Assembly (NCBI GenBank): GCA_947491225.1
Contig: CANLIE010000024.1
Span: forward strand, 1 to 50,077
Reading direction: 5' to 3'
Origin: an uncultured Cellulophaga sp.
GTDB lineage: Bacteria; Bacteroidota; Bacteroidia; Flavobacteriales; Flavobacteriaceae
DNA: 50,077 bases
In this document: positions 24,424 to 35,337 of the stretch, in pieces
Position numbering within the stretch: the first letter of the stretch is position 1
Layout: each line of letters starts with the position of its first letter
Translations under genes and position numbers: made by a program
The notes under the pieces: model-generated
The model's input: only the letters and a program-made list of their open reading frames with translations
Told to the model about the DNA's origin: nothing
The model's database searches: none

Positions 24424-26001
24424 ATGGCAGGAGTAAAAGCCGCTGAAGTATCAGCAATTTTAAAGCAACAATTATCAGGATTTGATGCTACCGCATCTTT
24501 AGACGAGGTAGGGTCAATATTACAAGTAGGTGATGGTATTGTACGCGCTTACGGATTAGCTAACGCTCAATATGGAGAATTAGTAGAATTCGAAGGTGGT
24601 TTAGAAGGTATTGTACTTAACCTAGAAGAAGATAACGTTGGTATTGTATTATTAGGTGGTTCTAAAGGAGTTAAAGAAGGCTCTACAGTAAAACGAACAA
24701 ACCGTATTGCATCTGTAAAAGTAGGTGAAGGTATAGTTGGTCGTGTTGTAGATACTTTGGGTAATCCAATAGATGGTAAAGGACCAATAGTAGGTGAAAC
24801 TTATGAAATGCCTTTAGAACGTAAAGCTCCAGGTGTAATCTATAGAGAACCAGTAACTGAGCCGTTACAGACAGGTATTAAAGCCGTTGATGCTATGATT
24901 CCGGTAGGTAGAGGTCAGCGTGAGTTGGTAATTGGGGATAGACAAACTGGAAAAACAACAGTTTGTGTAGATGCTATCTTAAATCAAAAAGAATTTTATG
25001 ATGCAGGTAATCCTGTATATTGTATATACGTTGCCGTAGGTCAAAAAGCATCTACAGTAGCATTAATAGCAAAGACTCTTGAAGAAAAAGGAGCATTAGC
25101 ATACACAACAATAGTTGCAGCAAATGCATCAGACCCTGCTGCAATGCAAGTTTATGCACCTTTTACAGGAGCGTCTATTGGAGAATATTTTAGAGATACT
25201 GGTAGACCAGCTTTAATTGTTTTTGATGATTTATCTAAACAAGCAGTAGCTTACCGTGAGGTATCTTTATTATTGCGTCGTCCACCAGGACGTGAGGCGT
25301 ATCCAGGTGATGTTTTCTACCTTCACTCTAGGTTATTAGAGCGTTCAGCAAAAGTTATCAATGATGATAATATTGCAAAAGAAATGAATGACCTTCCAGA
25401 TACATTAAAACCAATGGTAAAAGGAGGAGGCTCTTTAACTGCTCTACCAATTATTGAAACACAAGCAGGTGACGTTTCTGCATATATTCCAACAAACGTA
25501 ATTTCTATTACGGATGGTCAAATTTTCTTAGATGGAGATTTATTTAACTCTGGTGTACGTCCAGCAATTAACGTAGGTATTTCTGTATCTCGTGTTGGGG
25601 GTAATGCTCAGATTAAATCTATGAAGAAAGTATCTGGTACATTAAAATTAGACCAAGCACAGTATCGTGAATTAGAAGCGTTTGCTAAATTTGGATCAGA
25701 TTTAGATGCATCTACATTAAATGTTATTGAAAAGGGTAAGCGTAACGTAGAAATCTTAAAGCAAGCTCAAAATGATCCGTTTACAGTAGAAGATCAGGTT
25801 GCAATTATTTATGCAGGATCTAAGAATTTGTTAAAAGATGTACCTGTAGACAAAATAAAAGAATTTGAGGCAGATTATATTGAATTTTTAAATGCTAAAC
25901 ATAGAGATGTCTTAGATACATTAAAGGCAGGTAAACTAACTGATGAGGTTACAGATACATTACTGTCTGTATGTAAAGATCTTTCAGCTAAGTATAAATA
26001 G
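24424..26001 (+). CDS. atpA: ATP synthase F1 subunit alpha
   Basis: The protein has 525 residues. The beta-barrel N-domain is followed by the nucleotide domain with Walker [10 protein letters not shown] at 171-179, Walker B-like [12 protein letters not shown], and [18 protein letters not shown] carrying the arginine finger region. It carries the non-catalytic nucleotide sites of the alpha3-beta3 ring. The catalytic beta gene (atpD) is absent here, as is usual in Bacteroidota, where atpDC form a separate operon. Confidence 0.98.
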   Translation: MAGVKAAEVSAILKQQLSGFDATASLDEVGSILQVGDGIVRAYGLANAQYGELVEFEGGLEGIVLNLEEDNVGIVLLGGSKGVKEGSTVKRTNRIASVKVGEGIVGRVVDTLGNPIDGKGPIVGETYEMPLERKAPGVIYREPVTEPLQTGIKAVDAMIPVGRGQRELVIGDRQTGKTTVCVDAILNQKEFYDAGNPVYCIYVAVGQKASTVALIAKTLEEKGALAYTTIVAANASDPAAMQVYAPFTGASIGEYFRDTGRPALIVFDDLSKQAVAYREVSLLLRRPPGREAYPGDVFYLHSRLLERSAKVINDDNIAKEMNDLPDTLKPMVKGGGSLTALPIIETQAGDVSAYIPTNVISITDGQIFLDGDLFNSGVRPAINVGISVSRVGGNAQIKSMKKVSGTLKLDQAQYRELEAFAKFGSDLDASTLNVIEKGKRNVEILKQAQNDPFTVEDQVAIIYAGSKNLLKDVPVDKIKEFEADYIEFLNAKHRDVLDTLKAGKLTDEVTDTLLSVCKDLSAKYK

Positions 26002-26029
26002 CCCTATCCCAGCCTCCTTAAAGGGCTGG
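26000..26029 (+). promoter_or_regulatory. Two mutually exclusive hairpins between atpA and atpG
   Basis: agccct (26000-26005) can pair with agggct (26022-26027), or ccagcc (26009-26014) with ggctgg (26024-26029). The pairings share the right arm and cannot form together. There is no T run. A role in attenuation or message processing is possible but unsupported beyond the pairing. Confidence 0.35.
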
Positions 26030-26100
26030 AGTTATGCTGGTGACACTAAAAGTTTAACAAATAAAAGTTCTTACCAAAGTAAAGGATTTAGTATAGGAAA

Positions 26101-26973
26101 ATGGCAAACTTAAAAGAAATACGTAACAGAATAGCATCAGTTTCTTCAACTATGCAGATTACTAGTGCTATGAAAATGGTATCTGCTGCTAAGCTAAAGA
26201 AAGCACAAGATGCAATTACTGCAATGAGGCCTTATTCAGATAAATTAACCGAGCTTTTACAAAGCTTAAGTGCTAATTTAGATAAGGATTCTGGTAGTAA
26301 ATTTTCTGAAGAGAGAGAAGTAAAAAATGTATTAATAGTATCATTTACCTCTAATCGTGGATTATGTGGTGCCTTTAATTCTAATATCCTTAAACAGAGC
26401 ATTTCTCTTGCAGAAAATACTTACGCTGGTAAAAAAGTAGATTTTATTACTATAGGCAAAAAAGCAAACGACTTTATTGGAAAGAACCATACAATAGTAG
26501 CCAATCATAGTTCTGTATATGACGATTTAACATTTGATAATGTTGCTTTAATTGCTGAATATATAATGGAACAGTTTAGTAATGGCACTTACGATAAAAT
26601 AGAACTAGTATATAATAAGTTTAAGAATGCCGCTACACAAATAGTAATAACAGAACAATTTTTACCAATTGTTCCTATGGAAATGGATGGTAAAGATGAA
26701 GCAACATCTAACATAGATTATATATACGAGCCTTCTGAAAAGGAGATAGTAGAACAATTAATACCTAAGTCCTTAAAAACACAATTATATAAAAGTGTTA
26801 GGGATTCTTTTGCAAGTGAGCATGGTGCACGTATGACAGCTATGCATAAGGCAACGGACAATGCAACAGAACTTAGAGATCAGTTAAAATTAACGTATAA
26901 CAAAGCAAGGCAAGCAGCAATTACCAATGAAATTTTAGAGATTGTAGGTGGAGCTGAAGCATTAAATAATTAA
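26101..26973 (+). CDS. atpG: ATP synthase F1 subunit gamma
   Basis: The protein has 290 residues. The N-terminal helix MANLKEIRNRIASVSSTMQI and TSAMKMVSAAKLKKAQ, the SNRGLCGAFNSNILK motif at about 82-96, and the C-terminal helix with ARMTAMHKATDNATEL and TYNKARQAAITNEILEIVGG are the rotor-shaft signatures. It is last in the operon and followed by a good terminator. Confidence 0.97.
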   Translation: MANLKEIRNRIASVSSTMQITSAMKMVSAAKLKKAQDAITAMRPYSDKLTELLQSLSANLDKDSGSKFSEEREVKNVLIVSFTSNRGLCGAFNSNILKQSISLAENTYAGKKVDFITIGKKANDFIGKNHTIVANHSSVYDDLTFDNVALIAEYIMEQFSNGTYDKIELVYNKFKNAATQIVITEQFLPIVPMEMDGKDEATSNIDYIYEPSEKEIVEQLIPKSLKTQLYKSVRDSFASEHGARMTAMHKATDNATELRDQLKLTYNKARQAAITNEILEIVGGAEALNN

Positions 26974-26997
26974 ATGTAGTACGCACTAACAAAATAT

Positions 26998-27024
26998 AAA
27001 CCTCACTTTTAGTGAGGTTTTTTT
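26998..27024 (+). terminator. Terminator of the atp operon
   Basis: aaacctcact (26998-27007) pairs with agtgaggttt (27011-27020) with a 3-base loop, then T-rich sequence. It lies 25 bp past the atpG stop. Confidence 0.9.
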
Positions 27025-27566
27025 ATATCATAAAATGAATAGTAACCTGATTGGCCTAGACTAAAATGTTATAAAGCGTCAATTAAAGTGGTTTGTTAGA
27101 ATGAAATGGAGAAAAACTGAATCGAGAATAGCTTTTTAATATAGAAAATCACTATTCTCAATACAATTTTCCTTCGTCAAATCACTCGAATTGATATGAT
27201 TTTCTTATGTCTAACTCAGGTTAGTAGCTTAGTGTTTAGTAAAGAAAAGATAAAGACTATTATAACTTAAGTGTGGTGTGAGAATTTGACCTAAAAATTT
27301 ATCAAATTGAATAATCTTTCATAGTGAAACAAAAAATTCTATCAAAAATAATGCCTTTAGTTTCAAATTTACTACTATTAATATAATTTACTATCGAATA
27401 TCACTTAGGCTCATATAAATTTATTACATTAAATTCAGGTTTATAGTGTGTTATGATTTGTACTGAATGTTAGTATCTAAGATAAGTGAATTACTAAATA
27501 AAAAATTATATACTATGAATTAACATTTTTTTGCTTAATTTATACTTGGCATCAATTTTGTCATTG
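27025..27566. other. Gene-free intergenic region
   Basis: About 540 bp with stops in all frames. Only a loose inverted pair, gagaatag (27124-27131) and ctattctc (27152-27159), stands out. No RNA gene is recognised. Confidence 0.5.
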
Positions 27567-27574
27567 TATCTTTA
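27567..27574 (+). promoter_or_regulatory. Probable promoter of the 27595 lipoprotein gene
   Basis: tatcttta differs from TAnnTTTG only in the last base and has ttg at 27546-27548, an 18-bp spacer. It lies 20 bp before the ATG. Confidence 0.5.
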
Positions 27575-27594
27575 TAAAAATAATAAAAACACAA

Positions 27595-28107
27595 ATGAAA
27601 AATATTTTATATTCTTATTTATTGATGTTAGGAATGTTAACGGGTTGTTCGTCTCAAAAAAAACTTACAGATGAAGCTCCTTTCAAAATAGGAGCAGGAT
27701 TTTGTCAAGAATGGATTGGTGGTAAAGAAGAATCTGGCAAAGGCTTATTGGTAAAAATACCAGTTTCTGAAATAGAAGGGTACAAGATTAACGCTATCTT
27801 TTTTAGAGGACAACAAGCCTATACTAAGGTGGTTGATGAAGATGGGCAAAAATTTGTTGTTGCAGAACTAAAAAAAGAAGGTAATAACTTGCCTAGTGAT
27901 ATGATTCTACATGCAGACCCTAAGAAAGAGTTTGGAAACAAACCCTCAGGGAATAAGAATAATACAGAAAACACAAAATTTGCTTCTGAGCTTTCAGATA
28001 ATGAAGCTGTATTAAGTTATATTAAGAAAAGCACTATTAAGTATGTAAAAGTATCTGGCATTAAAGACAAGCCAGCTTTAATTTATCCAACCAAATCAAA
28101 AGAATGA
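27595..28107 (+). CDS. Hypothetical flavobacterial lipoprotein
   Basis: The protein has 170 residues with a lipoprotein signal MKNILYSYLLMLGMLTG then C18. The mature part contains FCQEWIGGKEESGKGLLVKI and INAIFFRGQQAYTKVV, a likely small beta-rich domain, a polar Asn/Lys linker (GNKPSGNKNNTEN) and a basic strand-rich end. I do not recognise a named domain. It is probably anchored in the inner leaflet of the outer membrane. It precedes the flippase gene by 52 bp. Confidence 0.75.
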   Translation: MKNILYSYLLMLGMLTGCSSQKKLTDEAPFKIGAGFCQEWIGGKEESGKGLLVKIPVSEIEGYKINAIFFRGQQAYTKVVDEDGQKFVVAELKKEGNNLPSDMILHADPKKEFGNKPSGNKNNTENTKFASELSDNEAVLSYIKKSTIKYVKVSGIKDKPALIYPTKSKE

Positions 28108-28159
28108 CTTTGTTTGCCAGGGCATTAATAACTACTTTTAAACTCTAATTAAGTAGCAA

Positions 28160-29620
28160 TTGAACCCACTAAAGAAACTCTTTAAGCAAACATTTGTATA
28201 TGGATTGGCAACCGTTTTGCCACGTATGCTTTCGTTTTTATTACTCTATGTTCATACAGATGTCCTTGATACAGGATCTTATGGAGAAGTATCAAAAGTA
28301 TTTGCCTGGTTTGCTATTTTCAATGTGCTTTTAGCATACGGTATGGAAACCGCTTTTTTTAGATTTTTCCATAGCGAAGAAAAAAAGAATACTGTTGTAT
28401 CTACTTCTCTAATTTCAATTTTTTGCAGTTCAATACTTTTTTTAATTTTAGCATTATTGGCAAAATCTCCTATTGCTATCTTTACAAATATAGATGAGGT
28501 ATATATAAAATACGTTATTTATATTTTGGTATTAGATGCACTTACTATCATTCCATTTGCGTGGTTACGCGCTAATGAAAAACCAATAAAGTTTGCGCTT
28601 ATTAAGATGTTGAATGTAGTCATTAATATGGGATTGTCTATTGTCTTCCTGTATTGGTTGCCAATTATAGTAGAGAATGACCTAAGTTCTGTTTTCAAAA
28701 GTATTTACAAAGAGGATTATCAAATTTCTTATATTTTTATTGCCAATTTGGTAGCTAGCGCAGTTACTTTGCTTTTGGTTATAAAATTATATTTCACAAC
28801 ATCTTATATTTTTGACAAAGCACTTTGGAAGAAAATGATGAAGTATGCAGCCCCTGTTTTAGTGGCAGGGATCGCCTTTACCATTAACGAAGTTTTTGAT
28901 CGTATACTTTTAGATTGGTTGTTACCTCCAGATATAGCAGAAAGCGAAATTGGAAAATATTCCGCCTGTTATAAATTAGCGCTATTTATGGTGCTTTTTG
29001 CTACAGCCTTTAGAATGGGTGTAGAGCCTTTCTTTTTTAGTCATTCCAAATCAGAAAACCCACAAAAAACATATGCCGAGATCACTAATTATTTTGTGAT
29101 TATTGGAAGTGTAATCTTATTGACTGTTATTGTTTTTATAGATTTCTTAAAAAAGATGTTTGTTCCCAATGAAGCATATTGGGAAGCTATGCCCATTGTG
29201 CCAATAATTTTGCTAGCAGCATTCTTTTTAGGTATTTATCATAATTTATCTGTTTGGTACAAGGTTACGGACAAGACACGTTACGGTGCTTTTATTTCAA
29301 TTATTGGTGCAGTTTTAACCATTATTATCAATATCGTATTTATTCCATCTATAGGTTATGTGGCATCGGCTTTGGCAACTTTAATAGCTTACGGTACAAT
29401 GATGTTTTTGTCATACTACTTTGGAAAGAAAAACTACCCTATACCATATAATATACGAAAAATCACCTTTTATTTTTCCATTTCCTTGGTTTTGTCCATA
29501 TTATCGTTCTATGTGTTTAAAAGTAATTTATGGATTGGAATTCCATTACTACTTCTTTTCTTAGGGCTAGTTTATAAAATGGAAGTTCAAACATTAAAAA
29601 AAATATTTATTAAAAAATGA
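28160..29620 (+). CDS. Polysaccharide/lipid-linked oligosaccharide flippase (Wzx/MATE-type)
   Basis: The protein has 486 residues with about fourteen hydrophobic helices. TTG 28160 gives [20 protein letters not shown], the usual N-terminus of Bacteroidota members. It contains [20 protein letters not shown] and [20 protein letters not shown], recognisable MVF-superfamily segments. It should move a lipid-linked glycan across the inner membrane. It overlaps dut by 4 bp (ATGA at 29617), a conserved pairing in flavobacteria. Confidence 0.88.
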   Translation: MNPLKKLFKQTFVYGLATVLPRMLSFLLLYVHTDVLDTGSYGEVSKVFAWFAIFNVLLAYGMETAFFRFFHSEEKKNTVVSTSLISIFCSSILFLILALLAKSPIAIFTNIDEVYIKYVIYILVLDALTIIPFAWLRANEKPIKFALIKMLNVVINMGLSIVFLYWLPIIVENDLSSVFKSIYKEDYQISYIFIANLVASAVTLLLVIKLYFTTSYIFDKALWKKMMKYAAPVLVAGIAFTINEVFDRILLDWLLPPDIAESEIGKYSACYKLALFMVLFATAFRMGVEPFFFSHSKSENPQKTYAEITNYFVIIGSVILLTVIVFIDFLKKMFVPNEAYWEAMPIVPIILLAAFFLGIYHNLSVWYKVTDKTRYGAFISIIGAVLTIIINIVFIPSIGYVASALATLIAYGTMMFLSYYFGKKNYPIPYNIRKITFYFSISLVLSILSFYVFKSNLWIGIPLLLLFLGLVYKMEVQTLKKIFIKK

Positions 29621-30051
29621 CAATTAAAATCATCAACAAATCGGATTATCCAACACCTAGTTATGAAACAACGGCATCAGCAGGGATGGATCTTAGAGCA
29701 AATATTTCCAACCCTATAACATTAGGTCCATTACAGAGAAGCATCATTAAAACAGGTCTGTTTATAGAGCTTCCTGTCGGTTTTGAGGCACAAGTACGTC
29801 CTAGAAGTGGTTTAGCAGCTAAAAAGGGAATAACCGTTTTAAATGCTCCTGGAACAATAGATGCTGACTATAGAGGTGAAATTGGTGTAATTCTAGTGAA
29901 TTTGTCCAATGAAGACTTCATAGTAGAAAAAGGAGAGCGTATTGCACAATTGGTAATAGCTAAGCACGAAAGGGCAGAATGGACAGAAGTAAATGAGCTG
30001 TCTGAAACGTCTAGAGGTGAAGGCGGTTTTGGTAGTACAGGAACAAACTAG
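29617..30051 (+). CDS. dut: dUTP diphosphatase
   Basis: Hydrolyses dUTP to dUMP, keeping uracil out of DNA and supplying dTMP synthesis. The protein has 144 residues, and all five trimeric dUTPase motifs are present: [31 protein letters not shown] (catalytic Asp), ERIAQLVI, and the C-terminal [10 protein letters not shown] that closes the site. The ATG at 29617 overlaps the flippase stop. Confidence 0.97.
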   Translation: MTIKIINKSDYPTPSYETTASAGMDLRANISNPITLGPLQRSIIKTGLFIELPVGFEAQVRPRSGLAAKKGITVLNAPGTIDADYRGEIGVILVNLSNEDFIVEKGERIAQLVIAKHERAEWTEVNELSETSRGEGGFGSTGTN

Positions 30052-30368
30052 AGTTTTTTCAATTTCTCAAAATAAAAAACTAACTGTAGATGTAATTGTA
30101 TTTACTATAATTTTTTCGATTGTATGATAAAAAAGGCTTAATTAAAACAAAAAATGAGAGTAAAATCTTACTTTATAATATTGATTTGCAGTATAATACA
30201 AATAAACTGAAGCGTAGACCTTTTTGATTTTTCACATATTAGGTTTGCTTTTAGGCACTTTTATAGACAACAAATTACCATTTCACAACATATAGCGTCA
30301 TAGATTATAATAAAGACTTTGCTTAAAGGTTAAATAAGGGCAAGAATACAAACTAAAACAATGGTATT
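30052..30368. other. Intergenic region without recognised gene
   Basis: About 317 bp with no ORF, hairpin terminator or RNA gene that I can support. It must hold the start of the OmpA-family transcript, but no clean TAnnTTTG box is seen. Confidence 0.4.
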
Positions 30369-31490
30369 ATGTCCCTACACTTTATTTTTAAACAGAGGAG
30401 AATATATTTATTTACTTTATTTGCTTTTTCCCTATTACTACAAGCAAATGCCCAAAACTTAATAAAGAACCCTAGTTTTGAGACAACTCACAAATGCTCC
30501 AATAAAACAGGTAATTTTTATTTAGATGTAAAAGACTGGTTTGTACCATCTGAAGGAAGTACAGACTATTTTAATGACTGTGGAGAAGAGATGAATACAT
30601 CACAAAACTTTATTGGTAGGCAAAGTGTTTATGACGGTAGTTCCTTTGCTGGTTTTTATATGTATGGACCAGATAATTACAGGGAATATATTACAGCAAC
30701 TGTATCTGAACCTTTAGAAAAAGGAAAGCGATACAAAATATCCTTTATGGTTAGTTTAGCAGATAAATCTGGACTTTCTGTTAACCAGTTTGAAGTTCTT
30801 TTTACTGAAGATATACCAAAGAGTGACAGTAATAAAAACATAAAAATTGAAGGCCTAAGAGAAGAACAAAATATTAATTACGTAAAATCTAATACTACAG
30901 TTTTTTACTCAAACAAGGAGAATTGGATTTGTGTTTCTGCTGATTTTGTTGCTAATGGTACTGAAAAATATATGACTATAGGTAATTTTAAAAGAAACTT
31001 GGTTACTAAAACAGAAAGAACAGGAAAAAACCAAAGAAAGGCAGCCTATTATTATTTAGATATGGTATCACTTACAAAAGATGTGCATCAGTTTAATTTA
31101 GATGAGTTATATGTTATAAAAGATTTGTTGTTTACTCCAGATAGTTTTGTTATTAATACAAATGCTAAACGTGAATTAAAAATACTTTTAAGGCATTTAA
31201 AAAGAAATCCTAATTTAAACCTTACTATTTATGGTCATTCAGATAATAAGGGGAATAAAAATTATAACAAAGAATTATCTGTAAAAAGAGCAAAAGCGGT
31301 AGGAGAATTTTTATTGGATAATGGATTGCGATTTAACAGAATTTCTTGGCGTGGATTTGGAGATAAGATTCCATTAGCAAATAACACAACAAAAAAAGGG
31401 CGTTTAAAAAATAGAAGAGTAGAGTTTGTAATTTCTAAAGAAAAACAACAGAATACATACGCAAATACAGTGTTTGTAAATCAGGAGTAA
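30369..31490 (+). CDS. OmpA-family outer-membrane-associated protein with N-terminal jelly-roll-like domain
   Basis: The protein has 373 residues. The signal peptide ends at about LLLQANAQ (residue 29). Residues 30-235 look like a carbohydrate-binding-type beta-sandwich (LIKNPSFETTHKCSNKTGNF, then GRQSVYDGSSFAGFYMYGPD). A C-terminal OmpA domain at about 250-355 has LTIYGHSDNKGNKNYNKELS and RRVEFVIS, the peptidoglycan-binding motifs. It is a periplasmic or outer-membrane protein that tethers the envelope to the wall; the ligand of the first domain is unknown. Confidence 0.85.
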   Translation: MSLHFIFKQRRIYLFTLFAFSLLLQANAQNLIKNPSFETTHKCSNKTGNFYLDVKDWFVPSEGSTDYFNDCGEEMNTSQNFIGRQSVYDGSSFAGFYMYGPDNYREYITATVSEPLEKGKRYKISFMVSLADKSGLSVNQFEVLFTEDIPKSDSNKNIKIEGLREEQNINYVKSNTTVFYSNKENWICVSADFVANGTEKYMTIGNFKRNLVTKTERTGKNQRKAAYYYLDMVSLTKDVHQFNLDELYVIKDLLFTPDSFVINTNAKRELKILLRHLKRNPNLNLTIYGHSDNKGNKNYNKELSVKRAKAVGEFLLDNGLRFNRISWRGFGDKIPLANNTTKKGRLKNRRVEFVISKEKQQNTYANTVFVNQE

Positions 31491-31655
31491 TATGGGAATA
31501 AATTAAAGCAGTCTAAAGCTTTTACCAATTATTATATTATACATAATTTAGAATAATATTCACTCTAAATTTTTAGCTTAAAATACATAATTCAACAAAA
31601 AATTTAAAATCCTCCATAAACTCGTCAATGATTCTATAGAGGATAAATGTACTGT

Positions 31656-32948
31656 TTAAGACTGCATTAAATCCTCAATTTCATCAGTTTCAATGGGTAT
31701 GTTTGCCATTAAATTAAATGGAGCTCCGTTTTCTTGAATAACAACATTATCTTCTAATCTAACTCCCATATTTTCTTCAGGAATATATATGCCTGGTTCT
31801 ACCGTAAAAACCATATTCGCTTTCATTGGGGTTTTTAACTCCCCGTAATCATGCGTGTCCAATCCAATATGGTGACTAGTACCGTGCATAAAATACTTCT
31901 TGTAAGCAGGCCAATTTTTATCTTCATTTTGCACGTCTGCCTTATCCAATAAACCAAGGCCAAGTAGCTCACTTGTCATTAATTTACCAACTTCTTTATG
32001 GTACTCTGCCCAAATGGTGCCAGGAACTAACATCTTGGTAGCATCATTCTTTACACGTAAAACAGCATTATATACTTCTCTTTGTCTTTTGGTAAACTTG
32101 CCATTTACAGGAATGGTTCTAGTTAAATCACTTGAGTAATTAGCATATTCAGCAGCAGCATCCATTAAAAGCATATCACCATCCTTACATTGCTGATTAT
32201 TTTCTATATAGTGTAGAACATTGGCATTTTTCCCAGAGGCTATAATTGGAGTATAAGCAAAACCCTTAGAACGGTTACGTACAAATTCATGTAACAACTC
32301 GGCTTCAATCTCATATTCCCAGACACCAGGCTCAACAAAACTTAATAAGCGTCTAAAACCTTTCTCTGTAATATGACACGCTTTTTGCATCAGTGCAATT
32401 TCTTGGGTTTCTTTTACACCTCTTATACTCTGTAATATAGGGTTGCTTTTAGCCCATTGGTGGGCTGGGTAATTAGCCTTACACTTTTTAATAAATCTGT
32501 CTTCTCTAGTTTCTGTTTCCACAGCTTGACGATAATGCTCATTCGTATTAAAGTATATGGTGTTAGCCTCTGTCATTAAATCAAAAAAGATTTTGTCAAA
32601 ATCTGTTAGCCAATAAACAGTTTCAATACCAGAAACTTCAGTTGCACGTTCTTTTGTAAGTTTTTCACCTTCCCATACAGCAATATGAGCATTAGTTTCA
32701 CGCACAAACAGTACTTCTTTATGTTTTTTGTCAATAGCATCAGGGAAGAGAACTAAAATAGTTTCTTCTTGGTCGGCTCCTGTTAAATAAAAAATATCTC
32801 TATGTTGTTCAAAAGGCATTGTACTGTCTGCGCTTATTGGGTAAATGTCATTGGAATTAAAGACAGCAATACTTTTTGGCTTCATCTGTGCCATAAATTT
32901 TTTGCGATTTGTTGTAAACAGCTTAGAGTCTATTTGTAAGTATTTCAT
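31656..32948 (-). CDS. Xaa-Pro aminopeptidase (M24B, PepP-like)
   Basis: Removes N-terminal residues before proline. The protein has 430 residues. The N-domain is typical of aminopeptidase P (YLTGADQEETILVLFP). The catalytic pita-bread domain has metal ligands in LMDAAAEYANYSSDLTRTIP (two Asp), HGTSHHIGLDTHDYG (His), VFTVEPGIYIP (Glu) and GVRLEDNVVI (Glu). No signal peptide is seen, so it should be cytoplasmic. The end at 31656 is about 165 bp from the converging OmpA gene. Confidence 0.93.
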   Translation of the reverse strand: MKYLQIDSKLFTTNRKKFMAQMKPKSIAVFNSNDIYPISADSTMPFEQHRDIFYLTGADQEETILVLFPDAIDKKHKEVLFVRETNAHIAVWEGEKLTKERATEVSGIETVYWLTDFDKIFFDLMTEANTIYFNTNEHYRQAVETETREDRFIKKCKANYPAHQWAKSNPILQSIRGVKETQEIALMQKACHITEKGFRRLLSFVEPGVWEYEIEAELLHEFVRNRSKGFAYTPIIASGKNANVLHYIENNQQCKDGDMLLMDAAAEYANYSSDLTRTIPVNGKFTKRQREVYNAVLRVKNDATKMLVPGTIWAEYHKEVGKLMTSELLGLGLLDKADVQNEDKNWPAYKKYFMHGTSHHIGLDTHDYGELKTPMKANMVFTVEPGIYIPEENMGVRLEDNVVIQENGAPFNLMANIPIETDEIEDLMQS

Positions 32949-33115
32949 ATGATTTTTTTGTATTTGTAAATTTAATGATTATGTGTGATAAAAAAATTGA
33001 GGACTAGTATGATTTTACAAAAAATGGGCATTGTATTTTATTAATCTTGTATTATTTATCATATAAAAATATCAAATTCTAAGATTTTAATAAAAGGTTA
33101 TGTAATATCATTAGT

Positions 33116-33123
33116 TATATTTG
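33116..33123 (+). promoter_or_regulatory. Probable -7 box of the M28 peptidase gene
   Basis: tatatttg fits TAnnTTTG, 44 bp before the ATG at 33168. A -33 TTG is not evident. Confidence 0.45.
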
Positions 33124-33167
33124 AAAGGACTAATTTAAATGACAATAAACAAACGTAAAAAATTAAA

Positions 33168-34619
33168 ATGAAAAAAATAACAGCATCACTAATTTTACTG
33201 TTAGTTCTAATATCTTGTTCAGAAAAAAAGACAGAAGAGACTAGAGCAGAACTTTTTGCAAGGATAGATGCAGAGATAATAGAAAACTCAAAATCGTATA
33301 GCACATTAAAAGAAGCTACAGAAACCATTGGGCATAGACTAACAGGTTCAGAGAATGGAGAAAAAGCAGAAGAATATACGTATAATAAGTTTAAGGAATA
33401 TGGCTTTGATGATGTTGCCTACCAAAGTTTTGAAGTAGAAGCTTGGTCTAGAGGAGATGTATCTTTAGAGGTTAACGGCGAAAAGGTAAAAGCGGTCACT
33501 TTGGGTCAATCTCCAGAGAAAGTAGTTCTCACTGAAGAAATTGTGGATCTTGGTAATGGTTTAGAAGCAGATTACTTAGAAAATCCTGATGCTGTTAAAG
33601 GTAAAATAGCTTTTGTATGTATAGGGTTGTTAGAAGGTAGTAAAGAAGGATTAACTAATTTACACCGTAGTGAAAAAACGGCATTGGCAATAAAGTATGG
33701 TGCTGTAGGAATTATTATATCCAATACTGTAGACAATGGTGTGTTACTTACAGGGACAGCATCAGTAACAGGCGAATTAATTACAATTCCAGCAGTATGC
33801 ATAGGTAAAGAAGATGGCGCAGCTTTAAAGGAAAAATTAACAAAAGGAAAAGCTAAAGCCACTATAAATATGACAAATACTAGTGCAATGATAAAAGCAA
33901 GAAATGTTGTAGCTACAATGAAAGGAACAGACTTTCCTGAGGAGGTAATTATTCTTGGGGGTCATTTGGATTCTTGGGATTTGTCAACAGGAGCAATAGA
34001 TAATGGAATTGGTTCGTTTGCCATATTGGATATAGCTAGGGCTTTTAAAGCAAATAATTTAACTCCTAAAAGAACAGTTCAATTTGTTATGTTTATGGGT
34101 GAAGAGCAGGGGTTGCTAGGGTCAAAATATATGGTAAAACAGGCAATAAAGAATAATACCATAAATAATATTAAATATATGATGAATTTAGATATGTCTG
34201 GAAACCCTGTTGGGATGAATGCTGGTGGCCAGCTAGATGATGAGTCATTTTTTAAAGATTTAGGAGCAGCCATTCAAAAACAAGATACAATTTATAAAAA
34301 CACCTTTTCCAATAAATCTAGTTTGCATAGTGATCACCAGCCTTTTATGCTAGAAGGCGTGCCAATTTTATCCATACATAGTAATTTAGATAGCTCAATT
34401 TATGGGTGTTATCATTCAGATTGTGATGACTTTACTTTAGTTAACAAAGACCATCTTGTGAACACTTCACGTTTTGTTACAATGATGCTATATAGCCTTG
34501 CTAATGCTAAAAAATTACCAGCAAAAAAAATGAATAGTGATGAAACTAAAGCTTTTATGATTAAAAACAACCTGAAAGAAAAATTGATTATAGGCAATGA
34601 TTGGAAATGGGAAGAATAA
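33168..34619 (+). CDS. M28-family zinc aminopeptidase/carboxypeptidase, lipoprotein with PA insert
   Basis: The protein has 483 residues with a lipoprotein signal MKKITASLILLLVLIS then C17. A protease-associated domain spans about 120-240. The catalytic M28 region has GGHLDSWDLSTGAIDNGIG (H266, D268 and bridging Asp), MGEEQGLLGSKY (catalytic Glu) and YMMNLDMSG (Asp); the last zinc ligand is in GCYHSDCDDFTLV. It should act on peptides outside the inner membrane. It converges with the cyclophilin gene. Confidence 0.93.
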   Translation: MKKITASLILLLVLISCSEKKTEETRAELFARIDAEIIENSKSYSTLKEATETIGHRLTGSENGEKAEEYTYNKFKEYGFDDVAYQSFEVEAWSRGDVSLEVNGEKVKAVTLGQSPEKVVLTEEIVDLGNGLEADYLENPDAVKGKIAFVCIGLLEGSKEGLTNLHRSEKTALAIKYGAVGIIISNTVDNGVLLTGTASVTGELITIPAVCIGKEDGAALKEKLTKGKAKATINMTNTSAMIKARNVVATMKGTDFPEEVIILGGHLDSWDLSTGAIDNGIGSFAILDIARAFKANNLTPKRTVQFVMFMGEEQGLLGSKYMVKQAIKNNTINNIKYMMNLDMSGNPVGMNAGGQLDDESFFKDLGAAIQKQDTIYKNTFSNKSSLHSDHQPFMLEGVPILSIHSNLDSSIYGCYHSDCDDFTLVNKDHLVNTSRFVTMMLYSLANAKKLPAKKMNSDETKAFMIKNNLKEKLIIGNDWKWEE

Positions 34620-34689
34620 TAATTTTCTTAGATATAAAAAATTTAGAACTGTTGGGTATGCATTTGCCTCACAGTTTTTTATTAAATAA

Positions 34690-35271
34690 TTACTTTTCAG
34701 GCATAGTAAAGTTTAATGCATTTAATTTCTTGGTTGTCATTTTTATGATATTTACATCTAAAGTAATTGCGTCTAATGGTGTGTTAGTAGAGTCCCTCTC
34801 TACATTTACAATATTATCTATGACATCCATTCCTTTTATCACTTTTCCAAAAACAGTATAATCTCCATCTAACCTATGTAGACCTTCTTTGTTTTGTACA
34901 ATGTAAAACTGACATCTAGCAGATAGTTTGCCAGGATTATCATCCCTTCCAGCGCCTAAAGCGCCATAATCATGCAAAAGATTATCATTAAATTCTGGAT
35001 TTAAAAGATATTCAGGATCATTGAACCCTTCAGGAGTATCAGGACAACCGCCTTGAACAACAAAATCAGGAATAACCCTATTAAAACTTAAACTGTCCCA
35101 ATAATTGGCATTTGCCAGTTCAATAAAACTTGCTTTGTGTTTTGGAGTTTCATTATGTAGCCATAATAAAATTTCTCCTTTAGCCGTTTTTATTTGTCCT
35201 ATTTCATAGGTTTTTTCATTAGAACAGCCAATTAATAAGCTACCCAATAGTAGTGTAAGAAATATTTTCAT
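34690..35271 (-). CDS. Lipoprotein cyclophilin-type peptidylprolyl isomerase
   Basis: The protein has 193 residues from ATG 35271 (MKIFLTLLLGSLLIG then C16, a lipobox); the ATG six codons upstream would weaken the signal. Cyclophilin core motifs are LSFNRVIPDFVVQGGCPD (catalytic Arg), LSARCQFYIVQN and DYTVFGKVIKGMDVIDNI. It should help fold exported proteins in the periplasm. No partner genes are visible; it converges with the M28 peptidase gene. Confidence 0.92.
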   Translation of the reverse strand: MKIFLTLLLGSLLIGCSNEKTYEIGQIKTAKGEILLWLHNETPKHKASFIELANANYWDSLSFNRVIPDFVVQGGCPDTPEGFNDPEYLLNPEFNDNLLHDYGALGAGRDDNPGKLSARCQFYIVQNKEGLHRLDGDYTVFGKVIKGMDVIDNIVNVERDSTNTPLDAITLDVNIIKMTTKKLNALNFTMPEK

Positions 35272-35337
35272 AGAATTAATTATTTTCATAAAAAAGGTAT
35301 CTACAAAGAAGAATTTACAAATACCTTTTATGAAACT

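Noticed and set aside
34601-34861. Plus-strand ORF after the M28 peptidase
   Set aside because: It runs antisense through the cyclophilin gene and has no family features.
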